64,000 nucleotides of DNA from Aculops lycopersici (lineage: Eukaryota > Arthropoda > Arachnida > Trombidiformes > Eriophyidae): contig WNKI01000001.1 in NCBI GenBank assembly GCA_015350385.1, forward strand, positions 1,853,870-1,917,869, written 5' to 3'. Within the stretch, counting starts at the first letter, position 1. Every line of letters starts with the position of its first letter. Shown one piece after another: positions 52,946 to 64,000 of the stretch. Below the pieces are notes generated by a model. The model saw nothing but the letters and a program-made list of their open reading frames with translations, did no database searches and was not told where the DNA came from. Position numbers and translations under genes: made by a program.

Positions 52946-53854
52946 CTAGTATCCTCCGTCGTGCTCGCCGTAACCTAGAGTGATGCTATACGGTTTCGCC
53001 TTGTTGATTGTCGTCGCCTTCTTGGCAAGACTTGGGGTTATAACCTTACGAGTGGGCAAAGCGGACGATTTGTATTGGGTTGGTGTTGGTGTTCGCGACG
53101 AGTGGATCCATGGCGAGGCAAAGTTAACCTGATCTCCATCTTGCAAATCCTCAACAACTCTGCCCAACTTTCCAGTTAGCTCGTCCTCTCTCGCCGATCT
53201 CATGGTTCCAGCGCGAGCTTCGTAGAATCCCAATGGATCACTTTGCTCGGCGCGAGTAAAGATGTCGTCGCCCTCGAGCTCGAGCTCATGGGAGCGCATC
53301 GAAGCTGATGACTTGGGTCTCAGGCGATAGGGTGACTTGACACGGGCAGTCACATGACCTGAGCTGTCGGTTCTCTGGAGACGATGCGATCTAACGAAAA
53401 CTCCGTGCATTGAGTCGCACTTGAAGTACTCAGTTCCGGCGACAGTTCCGTTGTGCTTGCCAACTGGCTCCTCGAAAGCAATGCCAACCCAATCGTCGTC
53501 GTGTGAGAAGTGGACTGGACCAAAGTAGGCTACCTGGGCGCGGTGCTTTCCATCCAGGAGAACTCGTTCGCCAAGGTTGAAGTTCTCAGTGGATACATCA
53601 CTAGCGGCATCATCATCATCTGAATCGCGCAACGGAATCAGGTCGAGATTTTTAGGTTTGAAAGACATGGGTGGTTTTTGTTCGATTGGTTTTGTTGATT
53701 TTGGCGTTGAATTGATTTGAAGTGAAGTCGTTTGTTTGGTTTTGATTTTTGATTGCATCTCCGTTTCATTTTGAGGTTCAGTTTGTGTCGATGGGTTAGA
53801 TTTTGACGTTGAAGATTTTAGAGCCGAATTCGAAGTTGAAGTTGAGGGTAGCAT
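52946..53854 (-). CDS. CAP-Gly domain protein
   Basis: A 302-residue protein with a low-complexity N-terminus (Ser/Thr/Gln-rich, 1-70) and one CAP-Gly domain at about 94-160. The domain motif is GKHNG (132-136, consensus GKNDG), with WVGIAFEEP and GTEYFKCDSMHGVFV. CAP-Gly domains bind the EEY/F tails of tubulin and EB proteins. The C-terminal 140 residues are basic and disordered, with PTPTQYKSSALPTRK. The overall plan recalls short CAP-Gly proteins such as CLIP3/4 fragments, but no orthologue is fixed. A minus-strand donor ATG/GTAAGTG at 53967-53968, upstream, suggests an alternative 5' exon. Confidence 0.85.
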   Translation of the reverse strand: MLPSTSTSNSALKSSTSKSNPSTQTEPQNETEMQSKIKTKQTTSLQINSTPKSTKPIEQKPPMSFKPKNLDLIPLRDSDDDDAASDVSTENFNLGERVLLDGKHRAQVAYFGPVHFSHDDDWVGIAFEEPVGKHNGTVAGTEYFKCDSMHGVFVRSHRLQRTDSSGHVTARVKSPYRLRPKSSASMRSHELELEGDDIFTRAEQSDPLGFYEARAGTMRSAREDELTGKLGRVVEDLQDGDQVNFASPWIHSSRTPTPTQYKSSALPTRKVITPSLAKKATTINKAKPYSITLGYGEHDGGY

Positions 53855-55454
53855 GATTTTGCGGTTAGTTTAACAATAATAATAATAATGATAATAGAGA
53901 GAAATGAATGGACAAAAGGGTTTTGGTGAGACATAAATCGAGAGAAAGTAAAGAGAAATACACTTACCATGTGAGGCTCTGTAATTATACATCTTGTTGT
54001 TGTTGGTTTTGTCGCTTCAGTCGAGTTTTGCTAAGTTACTTGTTTTGCCAAGTTAATTGGTTGGTTGTAGTTCGTGATCTTCGATTCTCTTGTTAATGTC
54101 TTAAAGTTAGAGTCGGAGATTTAACACACAATTGCAAGCTGATATCAAGTGTGAGCTAAGCAACAGGTGATCTTGTGAACGAGTTATTACAGCAACTTAT
54201 TGTTGCCGCTGTTGCTGTTAATCTTACTGACCAAACGCTGCTCTAGCTCTCTATTGTTATGCTTTCTTCTCAACTGAATCTAACTAACGAAGAAATAGTT
54301 AAGCTAAAACCAAAGTTAAGGCGAGAAACACTAGAGACTCGAATGGAATGCCAGGTGTTTGTTGTTGCTGTTGCAGTTTAGTTTCCGCTTGCTCGTGGCT
54401 GTGGTTGCGGCTTCAGCAAATTGAATGTGTTGCCTTTGCGTTGATAGGGCTAAATTTAGTGTTGAATGAATACTAACCTCACAACCGCCAAGTTAGTTAG
54501 TTTTAGTCAGTTGGTTGGATTGTTGCTGTTCGATGGTCTCCTGCACAAACTCTCGCCTGGCCGTTCAGGTGAGCGGCAGGTGCAATACAACAATTTCATT
54601 GGCCTGCCTGTTACGCGAGCAGCCAACAGGTTGTCGCTTGCTAGCTGATTGCACTCAATGTTACGCGCGCTTGCCACTTGCCATTTGCCATTGAAGTCTC
54701 TCATCTCTGGCAGTTAGCTAGTCAAAGCTAGCTAGCTGCCAGACAGAGACACAAACAAACTGCGCGAAACCTGCGCGCCCATGGTGCCCACGCAAATTTG
54801 GGCCGAGTCTCGTGGTGTCTGGCCATTGAGAGGCTGACAGTCGAGCAGACATAGGTTGCAGTTCGCGTCACTCGCTGCTACCTGTGGCCACTTGTTGCAG
54901 CTTGTATCGCTGCTGCTGCTGCCTTTACCTACAGTATTAAAAGCAAAGTTAACAGGCAACAAGTGGTGGCAACCCTCTCGAGCCTCTCGTGTGGTTCCCT
55001 CGTTTCGCTACCATCGTTGTCGCTGTCGCCGTCGCGGCGACAGAAGTGGATTTGGATGCTAGGAATTTGGAGTGCAAGTTGAGGGGGCGGAAGCGACGGC
55101 GAGATGGTGGCGTATTGACGCTGTCGGCTAGTTCCAATTGGAATTTGAATGGGAGGAGAGCGAGTGAGTTACTGAGGAACGTGTTACGAGTTCAAGTTCA
55201 AGTTGCTGCTAATGCTGTCGGTGTTGTTGTTGTAGGCGAGCCACCGGGAGGGAGAGTGAGCAGAGCAACCTGTAGTTGGCAACAAGCAACAGCAACAAAC
55301 AGAAACAAACAAGTCCAAACATGGAGCGCGCGAGCTAAATAGGAAGTTCCATTCAGGTGTCGTCATGCCCAAAAGCATTTATTGTTAGCATCAGTAGCTT
55401 GAGTCGAGTTTTAGTTAGCTATTGCTGTTACCATCACCAAAGCCACCACAAGTC

Positions 55455-55487
<33 letters not shown>

Positions 55488-56089
55488 ATCTGACTTCTCA
55501 AAGTGGCAACTCGAGAGACTGATGTTGATTCGTGGTTTCAATCCACGAAACGACAGTGACGATGGCAAACGTGAGAGGATAACGTGCGAGATAACGGCTA
55601 GCTTAGTTGGCTTCCTGATACCAAACAAAGTGTTAGTTGCCTTCTCGAGTCTGAATTTTCAAGGGCCCGTTAGGTTTCATTGTGTGGGCGGTGACTTACT
55701 GGTGACAGGCGATTGGTTACAAATGGCCAACAGCGGCTTGCAGGTGTCCATACAAATTCATTACCAAACCTGTGGGAAGAACCATCACGACTACTAGAGA
55801 GCTCCCTCTGACCACAAGCGACGAAAAGACTTGCTTTTTAATAATTGTTTATTAGGCAGTATTAGCTCAATAATAGAACAGGTAACGGTGAACTAGGATG
55901 TGAAATATAAGATATAAAATAAGTAGTTACGTGTCACATTTAAAGTCTACTTGAAACTTGAAGTGGACACTGGGGCTAGTTGGATTAATGTCACTTGTTG
56001 CTTTAGATAACTGTATAGTTGGAAGAATCAATGATGACTGATATCGGATTGGAATTCGTTGCTGAAGGGGGTATATATAAATCTAATAA
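53855..56089. other. non-coding between CAP-Gly and MOV10-like genes
   Basis: Contains an ATA/AAT run at 53875-53895, GTT-rich tracts, a CT array (55453-55480) and the CAP-Gly upstream donor. Open frames at 54989-55342 and 55357-55797 have no recognisable domain. Confidence 0.4.
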
Positions 56090-58432
56090 TCACACCTTCT
56101 TAATGTCGGCCGGGTCCTCAAACTTGTGTGCCTTTTCCATAAACTCTACCCAATTTGAGTCTCGTTGTAATATCTTTGGGTCGCCAACCACTATGACCAT
56201 CCATTTTGCACGACTAACTGCAACATTGAATCGCTTTGGACTGAATAGGAAACCTAAGTTGAACTTTTGATCAAATTGAATGTTTTTCTCTCTAGTGCGT
56301 ACTGTTGAGATCAAAATAATTTCTCGTTCATCTCCCTGAAACTCTTCCATTGTTGCAATCTTACATCTCCTCAATTGGGCGCCATCCAAAAGAAGCTGTA
56401 GCTTCTCAATTTGACGCCGATATGGAGTTATTATACCCAACTGTTCGGCCTTCAATCCAGCATCATAGAGACGCTTAACGTAGGTTAGTGTTCTAATCGC
56501 CTCATTTGGATTAAACCACGACGGGTTCAGGTATTCACGACGGTCACGTCCAGTGACTGCGTGGAAAACTAATGGACTCTCGACCTTGAGTAATTCCATC
56601 CATTTTTCTGGAGTCTTGACGGCAAACTCAAGCTCATTGTCGTAGAATAGCTTGTTGTTTACAACCATAACTCGAGGGTCACACCTGTACGAGATGATAA
56701 GTTTGGTTAGGTACCTGGCATCGTAAGCTACCTGTTGGCCACGAATCTGCTTCAAGTAAACCGCTCGATGCGAAAGACGCTCTAACATCGAAGTTCCCAA
56801 GCCGGAAAACTCAGCAATTTTTGACATGACCACAGGTCCTAGTTGCTTATGGTCGCCGGCTAAAACACAACATCCCTCTTTTGCCATAAGACCAATGGAG
56901 ATGAGAGTCTCGGCTTCGTTTGCATGACCAGCTTCGTCAATAAACACATAATCGTACTTGTCAGTATAATCGTATAAGGCTCCCGATTGGATGCAAGTGG
57001 TCACTATAATCTTGATATCACGATTCTGGTTGTATTTTAACATACAAAAAGTGTCCATATCCACGGTGATATCCTCGATTTCAGGTGGAATGAGTTTCTC
57101 CATCCGATAGAAGGCGGATATTCTGACCAATTGATCACGTGGAACAACTCCGGATTTCAATAGCCTAGTTGCACAAAGATCAGCAGCTGCATTAGAGTTG
57201 GCACAAACTAGAATCTTGAAATTTGGTTTGTGTTTATAAACTTGCAAAATAGCTTCAACAAGTGTCACTGTCTTACCAGTTCCGGGTGGACCAAAGATAA
57301 TGTATGGAGCTGGACGACATTCGGCCTTGAGAACATTAATCACAGCCTTTCTCTGGAACTTGTTCAACTGCCTGTTGACTAGATGCGAGTTTGATTTTTC
57401 CATTTCAGGTTTCACCTCTATCATTGGCTTTTTGGGACAAGCAATATGTTTTGGTGAGGGAAAAACGATGTCCTTCATGAGAGATTGCTCTCGGTATTGA
57501 AAGATTCCATGGTGACTACGACGGAATGGAGTTCTTGATGCACAAAACGATACGTCGAACCTGACGCCGTCCATGACCAAACTATGCAAATTTTCGTGTA
57601 ACTTGATGAGGATGTCATTCTCTCGTACGTCATGTATGTAGCCTTCGTAAAGGGTTGATCGTTTGGAGTTCCTCAAAAACAGCCTATCACCTCTCATCAA
57701 GGATGGTCGGCCCTCGGCCAATCCAGGTACAAACAGAGTGTAGCAATTGCCTTGATCAAATTTGCCTAACATCACACTGGATAAATCATAACGATGCATC
57801 TCTATGGCTTGATGAGCCTCCTCAACCCAGAGCAGGGTTTGGAAAAATTCAACATAGTTCTGCGGTCCTATAGTTTCCTTTAAATTTAGTGCTTGCTTAT
57901 CATTTCTTTCCATTGCATCGTAGATCCTCTTGGGAATGTCGAATCGACGCAATTTGAATCCAGACTTTGGATCTTTGCTAAACTTTTCCGGTTGATGAAC
58001 AGGTTGTCCAGGTAGGAAGTCGCCTCGATCAAGCTCGTCTAGGAGTTGTCTGTGAATCGCTAGGCGTTCGGAAAAATTTTGTGAGGCTAAATTTCCCTTA
58101 TTTTCCTCCTCAGTAACTGGCTTGCACGTCTCCGGGCTGCCACCTTGTCCTTCGGATGAGGCATGTTCTTCTTTTGAATGACTGGCTTCCGCCTGCAGCT
58201 TGGTAACAAGAGCGACCTGTTTTGGTTCGGAAGATTGTTCACCCTTTGTGTTGGTTAGACTCAAAGCACCAACAAGCTTCTCAAGAGCCTCGGTGTTTGA
58301 GTTTGAATCTGCATATTTGTTTGAGTTGATTATTTTAGTGTAGCTAAAAATATCTTTCTCCAAAATTTTCTGATCCTCTTCGTCCAAGTCGTCGGCTCCG
58401 ACTCCAAAGAATCTCTTGAAAGCAGCTAACAT
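56090..58432 (-). CDS. MOV10/Armitage-type SF1 RNA helicase
   Basis: A 780-residue helicase in one exon. The N-terminus MLAAFKRFFGVG and the region 120-340 resemble Armitage/MOV10L1. The SF1 motifs are GPPGTGKT (381-388), DEAGHANEAE (Walker B, 500-508), GDHKQLGPVV (527-536), ITPYRRQ, TMEEFQGDEREIILIS and RFNVAVSRAK. MOV10 acts in RISC and 3'-UTR RNA remodelling; MOV10L1/Armitage acts in piRNA production. This copy is shorter than either (about 1000 and 1200 residues). It is the second small-RNA gene in the window with the Argonaute, but 48 kb away and with no shared regulation visible. It ends DPADIKKV. Confidence 0.9.
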   Translation of the reverse strand: MLAAFKRFFGVGADDLDEEDQKILEKDIFSYTKIINSNKYADSNSNTEALEKLVGALSLTNTKGEQSSEPKQVALVTKLQAEASHSKEEHASSEGQGGSPETCKPVTEEENKGNLASQNFSERLAIHRQLLDELDRGDFLPGQPVHQPEKFSKDPKSGFKLRRFDIPKRIYDAMERNDKQALNLKETIGPQNYVEFFQTLLWVEEAHQAIEMHRYDLSSVMLGKFDQGNCYTLFVPGLAEGRPSLMRGDRLFLRNSKRSTLYEGYIHDVRENDILIKLHENLHSLVMDGVRFDVSFCASRTPFRRSHHGIFQYREQSLMKDIVFPSPKHIACPKKPMIEVKPEMEKSNSHLVNRQLNKFQRKAVINVLKAECRPAPYIIFGPPGTGKTVTLVEAILQVYKHKPNFKILVCANSNAAADLCATRLLKSGVVPRDQLVRISAFYRMEKLIPPEIEDITVDMDTFCMLKYNQNRDIKIIVTTCIQSGALYDYTDKYDYVFIDEAGHANEAETLISIGLMAKEGCCVLAGDHKQLGPVVMSKIAEFSGLGTSMLERLSHRAVYLKQIRGQQVAYDARYLTKLIISYRCDPRVMVVNNKLFYDNELEFAVKTPEKWMELLKVESPLVFHAVTGRDRREYLNPSWFNPNEAIRTLTYVKRLYDAGLKAEQLGIITPYRRQIEKLQLLLDGAQLRRCKIATMEEFQGDEREIILISTVRTREKNIQFDQKFNLGFLFSPKRFNVAVSRAKWMVIVVGDPKILQRDSNWVEFMEKAHKFEDPADIKKV

Positions 58433-58943
58433 AATCTACCGTTCGTTCTTGTTGTTATATTGATTTGTATTTGGCAGGCTGATTGGTGACTTGAGCTGGC
58501 AAATCTTAGGTTTATGGTATAATGTATTCTAGTACATGATAACGTTGTAACGATAATAATAACGATGCTAATCGAATGATATTAGCCCATGTTATCTGAG
58601 AGGACAAGAGATTTGAATTTGATAAACAAATGCACGCACTGAAAAAACTTAGCCCGCGTCACGGGTGCTGGACTTTCGATCCGAAATTTGAGCTGGGTCC
58701 ACTGCAACTCTCACTGGCTACAGCCTGCATCTGCCACTTGTTGTGCGTGCGTTGAAATTTCATCCTTTTTTACAGTGTGAGTGAACGTATGATTGAGGGG
58801 AGGGGAGCAAAATTCGATGCTCATTTTGGTGACAGATTGAGATTTCATTTCCCCCAAGATTGGAATTTCAAATCAAGCTTATAGCATTTAATCTGCATAG
58901 CCACATAGCAACCTTCAAGAGAACGCCAGTGGTCAATATCAAC
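58433..58943. promoter_or_regulatory. divergent region, MOV10-like helicase and tail-anchored microprotein
   Basis: 511 bp between divergent starts, so it carries both promoters or leaders. No clear elements are recognised. Confidence 0.4.
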
Positions 58944-59159
58944 ATGAACAACCCTCAAGGAAGCATTCCGCAGTGTCCTCAAAAGGAAATGCTCCCAAAC
59001 GACAATGTAGCAATAGATCTAGGGAAGAAAGAGGATGGTTCTATTAATGAAAAATTCCTCAAGGTTAAAATGAACGTTAATATACTGGTTCTCGCGCTGT
59101 TTATATTACTAGTGTTTTATATCATGGTTAATACGTTTATTATACTTGGCAATTTTTAA
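58944..59159 (+). CDS. predicted 71-residue tail-anchored microprotein
   Basis: From the first ATG (58944) the product is MNNPQGSIPQ... with a polar N-terminal half and one strong C-terminal transmembrane helix (about 46-68, NILVLALFILLVFYIMVNTFII) and only LGNF after it. That is a tail-anchored layout. The upstream in-frame codons back to 58860 have no ATG and are probably leader. An AATAAA lies 40 nt beyond the stop, which supports a real transcript. I do not recognise the family; it could be an ER or sarcolamban-like regulator, but that is speculation. Too short for composition tests. Confidence 0.6.
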   Translation: MNNPQGSIPQCPQKEMLPNDNVAIDLGKKEDGSINEKFLKVKMNVNILVLALFILLVFYIMVNTFIILGNF

Positions 59160-59198
59160 TAGTGTTTAAGTTGCAGTTAAGGTGTATCAATAATTAAT

Positions 59199-59204
59199 AA
59201 TAAA
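59199..59204 (+). terminator. poly(A) signal for the microprotein gene
   Basis: AATAAA 40 nt after the stop. Confidence 0.6.
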
Positions 59205-59364
59205 GAGAGGTCTTGTTACTTCGGCTACTTACAAGCAACTGATTGTGACTTGACAATAATGTCGTGGACACCAAAATTAATCAACAACATCTTGAGGACA
59301 TTGAGATACTAGATTTTCTGAGAGTAGTCAGTAGCAGTGGGTGCTGGTGTTGAAATAATAACAT

Positions 59365-62300
59365 CTACCAAACGGAACACTTTTTGGCTGGATTCAATGG
59401 AGCTCCGGCAGGACAATTGAAGGTCTCGCTGAATTCCTTTAGATTTGACAGTGGTCCCGTAATTCTAAATTGAGCTGGACTATGAGATCCAACTAAAACG
59501 CGCATCTTGAGCACTTCCGGTCGGTACTTTCCGCACCAAACATTTGCGGCGCTAACCCAGAACAATTGGCGCTGGTTCAGCTTCAAACCCGGAAGTGTTG
59601 GCTCCTGGCCGTTTTGTTGAACCCACTGGTTGTAGGCCCTAAAGGCTTCCTTAAGTCCTCCATTATCCGCAATATTTTCGCCCTGAGTGTTGACTCCATT
59701 AACCTTGAGCAGATTTTCTGGCACCGTGTAGTTGCTATACTGATCAATGATACACTGAGCTCGCTCCTTGAATCTCAAGTCCGTCTCAGAGTTCCACCAA
59801 TTTCTATTGTTGCCGTCCTTATCGAATTGTCGCCCGCGGTCGTCAAAACCATGAGTAATCTCGTGTCCAATAACAAAGCCAATGGCACCAAAGTTTAGAT
59901 AATTTGGCTTTGCCCTATCGAAGAAGGCGCCTTGCAAAATGCCGGCCGGAAACTCAATGGAGTTATCAAGAGAGTTGTAGAATGCGTTCACCGTTGCAGC
60001 TCTTGCATGCTTGCGCCAGTCGACCTTGAGATTTGGCTTCCGCAATTGTTTAAACGAGTAATCGGTGGACCATTTGCGCAGGTGAAGAATGTTGTCGAAA
60101 TATTGACCCTTGCGAAGGGTTAAACCCGAATAGAGATCCTCAATTAGAGCATCGTTTAGCAGCTCGTCCGGGTATCCAATGTACGAGGCAATGGCGTGGG
60201 CCTTCTCTCTCGCCTCCTGTTTTGTTTGCTCGTCCATCCAATCAACCTCGTTGAGGATACTAACAAACTCTCTCCTAATGTAGTCGACCATCTCAACTGC
60301 CAATCCCTTTGAGTCGGACTTGAAATGGTTCTTGACATACATGGACGAGATGGCGATTCCAAGTGTGCCAGTGAGCGAGCTTAAACATTGTTCCCATCTT
60401 GGCTCCTCGCGCTCTTGGCCAGTGATGACGGCATTGTAGGTTTGAGCCAAATCGCGCCACTTCCTGCCCAGAGTTGAGACCGATTGCAGGACCACACGCC
60501 ACATCATGTAGTTGGCAAGAGTTTTTGGCTCAACCTCAACCAAGAGCTTGTCAACTTTTGCGAAAAATGTTGGCACATTGACAATAATCTCCTCGTCGCC
60601 GCTGAGCTGCGGATCCTCCAACAGGTTGCTCAGGTACTTTTGCCAATCGATCTGTTGTTTTGTTCGTTCATTTTTATTTTTCATGTCGACATCGACAATG
60701 GAATCCGAAATTTGAGTGGGCGATTTAGTATTATTTTTTTTCGGATGGAATTGAGATGAGAAAATTTCCTCAGGTTAGATAATCTGAAATCATCTCGTTG
60801 GCTGGTTACTTTTCTCGAAGTCTAGGCAAATTGAGAGGGGGACCAGGTGAGAAAAGCAATGCAATCAAAAGCCACGCAAAAATCTAAAGCATCACACAAA
60901 GTTAGTTTATGCCGCCGGCATAGAACCAACTTTCATTCCTCTTTTTCTTACTGAATCTATTATATCAATTGGTCGCTTCCATCCGGTGAACTGCTAGTCC
61001 GTTGGATAGACGGACTTACAGCAGACTACTATCTGTAGCTAAAGCTTGCTAGGTTTTTCTTCCAACTCTACCAACTAAAAGTAAGCGAGTTTACTCATCG
61101 ACAAGTCCACTTAATCTTGTATCGCCGCAACTCGCTGCAGTTGATTATCATTATCATTATTATTATTAGCAGTATTTTCTCGACACCATCTCCTCATCAA
61201 GAGGTTGCCGCTCGGTCGCTACCTCGTTAGCTCGCTCGCCCGCTTGCTCATTGGAAGTCTGAACAGGTCGTTTATGGAAGAAGTCGTCTGTTGAAAAAGC
61301 GATAAGTAGACAACTCTTGCTTCAAGAATCAGTATAAGCAATCCATAGCCAACGAAACGAAAAAGCTAATGGTATCTCGCGACCCCTTCGCTCTCTCATC
61401 TGCTCCCATCTTGTTGCCTCGAGTTGGCGCCAAGGGCGATAGCTGTTGCGGCGGCTGTTGCGTCATCGGCGTGTCGGTGTCGTTGTCGATGTCTTAGTTG
61501 TGATACTGTGAGAGCGTCCTGCTTGCCAATCGCAACCAACTTACTCCTGATATCTACTCTCACTTGCTCACTCAACAAGCTGACCACTTGTTGCCTGTCG
61601 AAAGTTCAAAATGACGCCGACATTTCGAATGAGTCGCGCTCCTCTTTTCTCTCTCTCCCTTTCCCGTAACAACAAAACAACTTATGTACAACATAACCAA
61701 CAAGAGACAAGCGAGTGACTCGAATGCAAATGCTCGACTCGATTGCAGGTAACAGTCTCGGTAAATCAACGAGCTCACGAGTGGAAAGCTCCCCTCCTCT
61801 AAGGTAGGGAGTCAATGGAGCTGACAACTCGTGTGTGTGATTTAACAAGTGGTTGCTTGGCAGCATCTTCATGGCTAAATAAATTACTCTGTCTCTCGTT
61901 GAACCACTAAGACTACGACCACCACCACGATCACTACCACCGCAAGTACTAAAGCATCCAAGGCGATTAAGGTCTTGGAGTCTGTTGGCGAGTTGTTAAT
62001 TTAGTCGATCTGTTTGCAACTGAAAATATATCAAATCGAGAAAAGTTTTTCTCGATTTTATTTCCTCGCCTCGTCCCAAATTCTCCCTCTGTCTTTTTTA
62101 TCTCTCAAAAGATGGATTCAATTGAAAATCAATCAAGAGTGTAGGTCAAGATTAATTTAACTTCAATTCTGTTCTCGTTCTACTTACATTTGGTGCAATT
62201 GTGGATAATTGGCTCAGCTTCATCTTATTGTACAAACTGCTGATATTTCTCCTTTCCTCTCGGGGCAATGAGTACTGCATTTTGATTGTTTGGCCGAGAA

Positions 62301-64000
62301 CAGCGGAAAACGATACCACGATTTTTAGTCTTTTTTCTATCAATTTACAAAAAAGAATCTAGATTCTTGGATGCTTATACTTACGTTTGCTAGCAAAGTC
62401 TCAAAGTTCAACACATCGAGCATTTGGCGCTCGGCTTCCGGTTTGTCGGCGCCCAAAAGAGTGGCGCTCTCCACCATAAGCGAGTAGTAGGCGGCCACAG
62501 CGGAATCGTTGAGACCTGATAATTTGAAGTTGATAAAAACAAGATTAGAAAGCGATTATCGGTCAGTATTTTGCTCAATTTCAAGTCCTTCCTATGGGAT
62601 TGTTTCCGTCAGGTGAGCAGAGTAAATTATCCTATCAACAGCCACTTGATTGTTTCTGTCTATTGTCTTAGCGCAACAAATCAAGCCCTCCGGCAGCTAC
62701 CTGCTAGTAATTTGTCTCACTGTTTCTCCCCAACTCCTCCCTTCCAAAACTCGACGACTAGTGAGTTGCGAGGAGGTTAGTGTTGCGTAATCCAAGTCTC
62801 GCTTTGCAGGTGGCGCGGATCAATTAACCGCTCGATTGTCTCGAATGAGAGGATTGAATTGAGCTAGTGACCAGGTAACTCGAAGCGATTCGATTCAATT
62901 GAGAGATTTGCATTTAACCGCAAAGCAATTGAATCGTCCGTCTCAATTTTGTCCTGTAATCGCGGAGATTTCAAAAGGAATTTGAATCAAAGTAAACCGA
63001 AAGCTGATGCGCTAAACTGAATCGAATCTAATTCTTGAATTCAGTTCAGACATTTAGCTGCGCAATTCTTTCAACGGTAGTTCAACTTCCGCTCTGTTCT
63101 TGGTAAACTGATATGATCAAAAACAAGTAGCTGTTGGTCCGAGAGGATTAGTTTCATTTACATAGTGCAGCCAAACTTACCCTTCAGTATGTAGCTCCTA
63201 TCTGGCATTCCAAGCGAAACTTGATCCAGCTAGTAGAGAGTGTTAATGTAGTTAGTTGGGACAGAAATAGAAATGATGAGGATGTTAGTTTCTTTGAAGA
63301 AGAAGACATAATTGATTAGATTGCAAACAGCGCAATGGCTGCGGTTAGAAAAGTCGCCGCCCACGCTCTCGCTAATGGGTATAAATATACACAGTAAACT
63401 TACATCTATCACATGCTTGGTGTTGTTTCTAAAGTCTGGCGTTACACTCAGATCAATGAGAACATCGTGACTGAATCCCATTTGCCTAAATTTAATCAGC
63501 AGGTCCAGCCAATTGAACGACTTGGCTGCTTCCGGCGACCAGCCAGATTTTGCGCCCAAAACCGGCCAGCCCCCTAGTTCGCGGATGACCTTGAGCAGTG
63601 GCTCGTTACCTAGTTCCTCAATGTGAGCTATGATTAATGTGATCATTGTTATCATATAAATATACATGGATTGTTAATTAATGTTACTCGCTTTGACGCA
63701 TACAGGTAACGAGTACCTGAGTTTGAGGGAAGGGGGCGGGAGACAGGGTGAGAGACACCCGATACTTACATGTGTTCATACAACTCTCGTACAAATTTCG
63801 CATTCCATTTACAATTGGGGTCTCGCCCTCGATGGCCGGTCGCTCGATCAGGTTGCGCAACTTGTTGTCGAGTTCATCCTGAATCACGGAAAAGAGCGAA
63901 ACCGAAGTCTTGTCCTCGGGAATCACCTGCGAGTCGATCCAATTTCCGCAAGAGTAACGGTAAAAGTCGTCGCAAGGGTCCACTTTTTCGTCCATATTCT
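59365..64000 (-). CDS. neprilysin-type M13 metalloprotease, 5' end outside the window
   Basis: Minus-strand exons: 63770 to beyond 64000 (partial), 63404-63627, 63181-63229, 62385-62515, 62188-62274 and 59365-60651. All junctions use GTAAGT donors, keep frame and match the M13 fold. The first begins MDEKVDPCDDFYRYSCGNW, an internal M13 landmark, so the signal anchor lies off the right edge. The catalytic Zn motif is HEITH, with the third ligand in GENIADNGG; substrate-binding NAFYN and the C-terminal CSVW are present. M13 enzymes cleave peptide hormones and neuropeptides outside the cell. The last intron (60652-62187, 1.5 kb) is much larger than others in the window. Its acceptor, at 60652-60653, is weak. 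Confidence 0.93.
60652..62187 (-). other. large intron of the neprilysin gene
   Basis: A 1.5 kb intron with ATT-rich repeat (61147-61168) and GA/CT tracts. No nested gene is recognised on either strand. Confidence 0.6.

Noticed and set aside
53659..53672. 14-nt match to the mature miR-71 start (TGAAAGACATGGGT)
   Set aside because: It lies inside the CAP-Gly coding region on the opposite strand, the rest of the mature sequence does not match, and no hairpin surrounds it.

Overview
The window is animal nuclear DNA, most likely from an arthropod. Support comes from GT-AG introns, AATAAA poly(A) signals, and genes such as a peritrophin-domain chitin deacetylase, an ELOVL elongase, a neprilysin, and a BAR-SH3 protein. 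Many long genes (Argonaute, CDC5L, a MOV10-type helicase, POP1, ELOVL) have intron-free coding regions, and where introns occur they are mostly about 45-205 nt. That points to an intron-poor compact lineage; a mite is my best guess, but this is inference and not proven.

Layout. 1-3683 is non-coding leader, then a Rap2-type GTPase (+). 5197-16675 is gene-dense: Argonaute (-), SENP6/7-like SUMO protease (-), ELOVL (-), CDC5L (-), a P5-type protein disulfide isomerase (+) and MALSU1/RsfS (-). 17177-18402 is RPS8 (+) in five exons, whose third and fourth introns each appear to carry a box C/D snoRNA. It converges on a CUB-LDLa membrane protein (-). After a 4.4 kb non-coding block come a chitin-deacetylase-like protein (+, three exons), a BAR-SH3 protein (+), a long serpin-like protein (-) and a small Q-rich membrane protein (-). 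34324-48422 is a 14 kb stretch where I find no convincing gene. It contains an assembly gap flanked by (ACGT)n and (CT)n arrays. The right part has a four-pass membrane protein (-), a very short POP1 (-), a CAP-Gly protein (-), a MOV10/Armitage-type helicase (-), a 71-residue tail-anchored microprotein (+), and the 3' six exons of an M13 neprilysin (-) that runs off the right edge.

Themes. Several genes concern RNA: Argonaute and a MOV10-type helicase (small-RNA silencing), CDC5L (spliceosome), POP1 (RNase P/MRP), RPS8 with intronic snoRNAs, and MALSU1 (mitoribosome). They are scattered, so there is no operon-like system. The most interesting points are protein or RNA departures from family norms: an Argonaute with a DEDD-type tetrad and altered 5'-end pocket, intronic snoRNAs with recognisable 28S guides, a one-domain P5 with a CPHC active site, a deacetylase lacking the first-motif aspartates, a serpin with a non-inhibitory loop, and a POP1 ending before its C-terminal domain.
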